Program-made: the position numbers and the translations under genes
From: Gnetum montanum
Taxonomy: Eukaryota; Streptophyta; Gnetopsida; Gnetales; Gnetaceae
Direction of reading: 5' to 3'
Length of the DNA: 64,000 nt
Assembly (NCBI GenBank): GCA_015680685.1
Contig: MNCI01005329.1
Coordinates: 43,494-107,493 of the forward strand
Part shown: positions 58,911 to 64,000 of the stretch, in pieces
Position numbering within the stretch: the first letter of the stretch is position 1
Layout: every line of letters starts with the position of its first letter
Notes under the pieces: generated by a model
Told to the model about the DNA's origin: nothing
Seen by the model: only the letters and a program-made list of their open reading frames with translations
Databases searched by the model: none

Positions 58911-59519
58911 AATTTTTGATCTAGGTTATGTTAATAAGGCTAAATTTTGGTTGTAACACTTTACCCCTTTGGAGATGAATGTGATTGACATACTTAGAGA
59001 TTTCTTTTGTCAACTTCCATGTCCTTGGGGATGTTTAGAAATTTTTGTAATGCTCTAAATTTTGTTTTGAAGGTTATAAGAAATTTTACTATTTTTGTTA
59101 ATATTCATGCTATTGGCTATTTCCTAGATTCTAAATTTGGTTAAGTATTAATTTGATGTGCTATCTAGGCTATAATGCTTTGGCCATGATGTATAAGGCT
59201 ATAAAATGTTGTAATAACATTGTTATGAATTTCTTAAGTAAACTTGAATAAACACCTTATAACTTTTTATAGAGACTAATTTCACCCCCAACTAGGATGT
59301 TTTTACAAACTTCTTGAGAAATTTCGATTGGTCATGATATTTTTACTTTTCCATGTAGGGTCTTCTTGAAGCCCCTACTCATCATTTGTGAGTTAGTGGG
59401 AATTTTATGCTACATTGGCCATGCTAAGGCAAACACTCCTTTGCCTAATATGACCTTGGACAAGGTCTCACTATGGTTTTGGGTAAGGAAAAGGGAATTC
59501 CTTGTCTATATCCGATAGA
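58911..59519 (+). other. AT-rich DNA, nothing recognised
   Basis: Short frames only. It leads into the coding remnant. Confidence 0.35.
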
Positions 59520-62500
59520 ATTTTAGTGTGATGTTGTGGTCACAGTTTTCTATGAATGTGGTCAAGATCATAGTGGAGACACTAATGCTATGAGCATCTA
59601 GTTTGATCACCAGGTACATCATTGATGAGCCACCACCTTAGGTGGTAGAGGAAGAAGTTAACATCATTAGTTCATGCTACCTCACAAATATCAAGACTAT
59701 GCACAAATATCCTAATGGTGGCACAAAAAGTCCACACATTGTTTCAAAAACCACCTAGCACCATATATCATCTATAGGGATAAGCATTTTTGTTATAGTA
59801 TTTTTATGTTTTTTTTCTTTATTGGCTTAACTACCTTTTCTAACTTTGTTAGTTTTATGAAATTCTTGCAAGTATAGGGTCAATGATCAAGGTTGCATTA
59901 CTAATGATCAAACCTTGGTGGTAGCTCAAACCACCTTAGATGTATTTATGAAGGGCCCTCAAATTAGGACTATTGTGTATGAATAGTTAATATAGGACTT
60001 TGATGGATACAGTAAGAAATTCAACCACATCTAAAATAAGTGTGTGGCCAACAAGATGATACACAACTAGTGGATGCACTTCAAGAGTACTTAGGATCAG
60101 ACCTTTGCAATTAGGACCTCTGCTTTAGCCACATTGAGCAAGAAGAAGAAAGGTAAACATAAGAGTTATAATGCCTAATGTTTTATTGTCACTAAGGTTT
60201 TAAGTATTCTATTGTTTTTAACTAGTTATCAAACATGCCTATGTTGATGTTAAACATTTGATTGTTGTCTTGTAGGACCTTCCACCTCTGCCAAAGTTAC
60301 CTTATCAATTTTAGGACATCATGAGGATACCCTCACAGGAGTGGTTGAATGGATAGGCACCTAGATACATCCAAACAAACATTGAGTATGCAAATTTTCT
60401 TAATGTGTTTATGGCACCTATCCCTTTCATCATTGTTGCCAAGATGCTATATGTCATTGACTCCTTCGACAAAGAAGTTGATAATTTCAACACTGCAATT
60501 TGAGGTGTGCCAATTACCATATCCATTGATGAGGGAACCTTTTACAACTTGTTTGATATGCTTGCTAATGGGATGAAGGTTGCCACCAGAATAGTGAAGG
60601 AAGTGGTCCATCATGAGGAAATTTTGGAGTGGCTTAGTGCTTGTATGGACCATTCCAAGATTTTCATATACAGCTTCATGAACCTTGAGGCAAAGGCATC
60701 ATATCCGTTGCTCAAGTTGCATGTGTTTCCTCAACTATTATCATAAAAGAAAGTATTTGACATTGCACAAGTGTGGATCTTTAAGAGGGTCTTGATGGAG
60801 GATACCAAATTCAATTGGATCGTTAATTTGGATATTGGGATTTAGGAGGATATTCTCAAACTATGTGATGACACCTCTAACATAATCCACATGCATTTTG
60901 CATTCTTTGTAGGTTACTTGAAGTTTTCATAGAGTTCCTAGTAGTATGGTAAAATAGGCAATGGGTCATCCAAGACCTAGAGCAACTTTCTAAGCTTTGA
61001 ATAAAGCACATTTATCCAACCATGCAAGCCTAGATCTTTCCAAATGAGATGGATGATTCGCTATCAATTACCACCAAGGATCTTCATGTTAGGTGATGCA
61101 AATTTCTTGATAGCACAAAGGATGAACCCCTGACAATTCTGGTGAACATCCTAGAGGCCAAACGGTGATGTAGAGAAGCTAAAGGGATAGCCAAGGGTAG
61201 GCTCAAGAGGCATGTGGAGGAAGCACTACCAGTATCAAAGTAACCCACTTAAAAGAAGCTTAAGTTTAATCTTGAGACACCACATTAGATAGTCATAGGT
61301 ATGTTTTATCTATGTTTCAGCTATTCTATGTTTTAAGATCTTATGACTACATTATGGTTTCATGTGCAAATTCATTTTCTATATGTTATGATTGTAGACA
61401 AACATTGAAACATGGCAGCTTAAGCTACCATAGAGGAGGAAGCACATAGACATGCAACCACTACAACATAGGAGAAAAAAAGGGATGTCGAGGAGGCACT
61501 CTTACATTAGCATGAGGCTAAAGGATTCACTGACATAGATATAGATGATCTAGATACTTTGTTCCATGAGCCAGTACTAGGTACATTTCTTGTCATCATC
61601 CCAAATGAGGTAGAGGAGGAGCTAGGTATGCACATGTCTTAACACCTCTTGTTATATACTATTATTTCAGGTTTGGATTTCATCCTAACCATTTGATGAT
61701 TTTTATGCTTATAGTAGTTTCTGAGCCACCTGTGAGAGTTCCTATCCCTAATTTTTGTGTGAAACCATGGTTAGAGGCCCCAAACAAGGTGGAGTTCATG
61801 CACAAGATGGCTAAGAACATCATTGACCAGTTGCAACAAGTTGCACCTAAGTAGGTAAGAACTTTATTTTCTATGTTTTAGTAGTCTTGCTATGTTATAG
61901 GTTGTGTTCATTTCATGGCTATCTTAGATTGTAAGCTATGTTTATGGTTATATTTCATGTTTTTGTAGTGCCATCTATGGAGTGGAAGCCCAGATGAGAC
62001 ATGGAGATTGACTCCTTGCTAAAGCTTTCCTTTAATGTATTTACTATACCCTTGAAGTTTTATGAGGCTACTACTAATCTAGCATTTTTTGGGCAAAAAA
62101 TTCATAGGAGATGGAGAGGTCCAACAAATATCTCTGAGAGTAGTTTGTGGCCTTAAGAGAGAAAACTCAACAACTAGAGGAGGTGATTAGAGATCTCCAA
62201 GACTACAATGCCTCTATGGAAGCCCAAGTGGTTAACTTAGGAAAATTTTGGACCAAAGAGATCACATGGGCCTGCTACTAGCATGCCATCCAAGACAAGG
62301 TAGTGCTCTCATGGGAGATGGCAAAGCAGTGGATGTAGATAGACCTTATCTCTTAGAAGGTTCAGGATTGGAAGATCACTGTGCTTGGATCCTAGAGTGG
62401 GGTATGACATAACAAGACCAAAAGAAACAATATAAGGCTAATCATGAGGCCTATCTAAAGTGGCTCAAAGAGGATTTAGTTGAACAATGCAAGAGAGAGC

Positions 62501-62770
62501 TATTCATTTAGGGGATCTAGGAGGAGAGTACCTACTAGCGCTTTGAGCGCACTCTTACAATGAAGAAATTCCCTACTCCTTAGATTACTAGTGTTATAGG
62601 TGAGACCTCTATGGCTACCATTACCCAAGAACCACCTACTTAGACCATAGTAGATAGGACTGACATCTTTACAAGCATTGATTTTGCAAATATTAACTAA
62701 GCCAATATGATTAGGGATTTGATTCTTCATTTTTTGAAGAATGACCTTTAACATCTACCCCCAAAAGTCA
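59520..62770 (+). pseudogene. Uncharacterised coding remnant with intron-like gaps
   Basis: Coding-like blocks on the plus strand are separated by GT...AG gaps of 92-123 bases: 60153-60275, 61299-61397, 61626-61717 and 61855-61968. The introns are T-rich and end in TTGTAG or ATAGTAG. The best block (about 60355-60950) reads NFLNVFMAPIPFIIVAKMLY, GVPITISIDEGTFYNLFDML, then HEEILEWLSACMDHSKIFIY and HMHFAFFVGYLKF. The last block has a coiled-coil-like stretch (REKTQQLEEVIRDLQDY). Many TAG/TAA stops occur. I do not recognise the family. It may be the accessory ORF of a non-autonomous LTR element, similar in style to X3's second ORF, or a duplicated gene relic. Confidence 0.5.
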
Positions 62771-63269
62771 TGAGCTGAATTCCCCATAGGTTTGATGCAT
62801 TCTATGTTTTAGTTTTACTTTAAGTTATGGTTTTGTTTAACTTATAGTTTTGGCTATTAGTTACTTATTGGCTATGTGTTATTGTAATTTAGACATTAGT
62901 AGACATTAGTAGCCATAGCAGTGAGGGTGGGGATGATCCACCACTTCCTCCTTTGGATGCCTCTTAGCATAATCCATCTACCTATTATAGTTTGTTTGCT
63001 ATATTCTTTTATATTTCTGTTGATGGATATTTTAAGCCAAGACTATGTTATAGATGACTATTATTACTTTTTGACATTTTACCACACAATGTGGCCATGG
63101 CTATGTATATTATAAACATTTTTAATTTAAATTTTTGATTCATTTTGGCTATAGATATTTCTCTAGTGTTATAAACATTGTAAATGACTATGTTCATTAT
63201 TTTGGTTATAAATTTAAATAGCTATTTGATGTGATTATAGGCTAAACATAAATAGAATAAAAGAGGTGT
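62771..63269 (+). other. AT-rich DNA, nothing recognised
   Basis: Only short, hydrophobic chance frames. Confidence 0.35.
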
Positions 63270-63440
63270 TTGTCAGTTTTAGACCATGGTGAGCATAGGT
63301 TGCATTGTTTTGCTAGTTTAAGGCCATGGGAGCTTATGTTACATTGCAAGTTTAAGTCTATGGTGGGCCATGTTATGTTGTTAGTTTAAGGCTATGGTAG
63401 GCCATGTTATGCTACTAGTTTAAGGCCATGGTGGGCCCAT
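63270..63440 (+). repeat. 34-bp minisatellite, about 4 units
   Basis: CTAGTTTAAGGCCATGGGAG..., CAAGTTTAAGTCTATGGTGG..., TTAGTTTAAGGCTATGGTAG... and CTAGTTTAAGGCCATGGTGG..., each 34 bases where complete. Related to the 29-bp units at 49565-49770, same orientation. Confidence 0.78.
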
Positions 63441-64000
63441 GATATTGAAAATAAATTCATATTTTTTGTAATGTTTTTTCTATTTTAAAATTTTTATGGT
63501 TTTTTAGTTTATATCATGCTAAATAGGCAAAGAAATACATAAAACATTAATTAATATAAATGCTACTAAAATAATCTTCTAGGCTATATGCATAAAAAGT
63601 ATAGAAAAACATAGAAATATAATGGCATAACTAGTCAACAAATAGAAAAATTAGGCTAAATGGTTATGATACATGTGGTTGTAAAGGTTGCAAGGGTGTA
63701 GCATGGAAGGAGTAGTGATGCACATCACTTGTATAGACTCTTCCTAATCTTTGAAAGGTTAGGAAATGTATAAGGCCTATTTTGCATAGGTTTGTACTCA
63801 CCATTCCCTTTACTAATGATGTTGAAAGGGAGTTCATACCATAACACATCTTATTGCTCATTGTTGTTGTTCATGGCTTGCTTCTCTCTCTTGGGTTGGT
63901 GGACTTCATGGCTAGGAGTTTCCTTCTAAAGCTCCACTTTAGATCCCTACTTTATATTTATATTATTGATAGCCAGGGAAATCGCATTATCATCATGAAT
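63441..64000. other. AT-rich DNA to window end, nothing recognised
   Basis: No frame or domain recognised; short minus-strand frames only. Confidence 0.35.

Noticed and set aside
60311-60653. Minus-strand frames of about 70 codons
   Set aside because: Shadows of the better plus-strand coding remnant.
1-64000. CRISPR array, tRNA, rRNA or bacterial-type operons
   Set aside because: No direct-repeat/spacer pattern with fixed repeats, no cloverleaf noticed, and all coding is of plant retroelement or plant type.

Overview
The window looks like intergenic DNA of a large, repeat-rich seed-plant genome. I infer a gymnosperm, but nothing in the sequence proves it. It is AT-rich and almost wholly built of decayed LTR retrotransposons nested in one another. 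No intact autonomous element, tRNA, rRNA, CRISPR or bacterial-type operon is visible. Stop codons are mostly explained by C-to-T or G-to-A changes, as expected of long-methylated plant DNA.

Layout: 1-9445 is an Athila/Tat-like Ty3/Gypsy element (GypA, + strand; its 5' LTR is cut by the window edge). It is inserted in the tail of an element of family X (X1, 9446-12375). Family X is a Copia-type, gag-only family with LTRs of about 1.2 kb. 12376-16658 is non-TE or very old DNA that forms one arm of a large inverted duplication; the other arm is at about 30.18-32.5 kb. 16659-22426 is a Ty1/Copia element (CopA, - strand). 22427-23982 is a GC-richer island with a fragment of an HD-Zip III transcription-factor gene (the longest open frame in the window) and a scrap of a Copia integrase. 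23983-29877 is a complete family-X element (X2) with a perfect 5-bp target duplication. Beyond the right arm lies an unidentified, nearly open frame (33513-34010). 36176-42531 is a third family-X element (X3) with its own perfect target duplication. X3 carries an extra ORF and holds a nested Gypsy solo LTR (41331-42200), and it splits a minus-strand reading frame of the host repeat.

The right third holds remnants of two minus-strand Gypsy elements: GypB (Athila-like, 45.8-47.3 kb) and GypC (Tat-like with a second RNase H, 47.3-53.2 kb). It continues with a degenerate tandem array of about 190-bp period (53.8-57.4 kb) interrupted by a second solo LTR, then a second array of about 187 bp (58.3-58.9 kb). 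It ends with an uncharacterised plus-strand coding remnant with intron-like gaps (59.5-62.8 kb) and a minisatellite.

What stands out: (1) the HD-Zip III fragment next to LRR-coding sequence, duplicated in part and broken by a Copia insertion; (2) dense short palindrome arrays in the LTRs, read as decayed GACGTC sites in family X and 14-bp GATATC or GTCGAC units in the Gypsy LTRs; (3) loss of one catalytic residue in every integrase that can be read; (4) the 190-bp array. No cooperating set of genes encodes a living system here. The interactions are insertions, duplications and decay.
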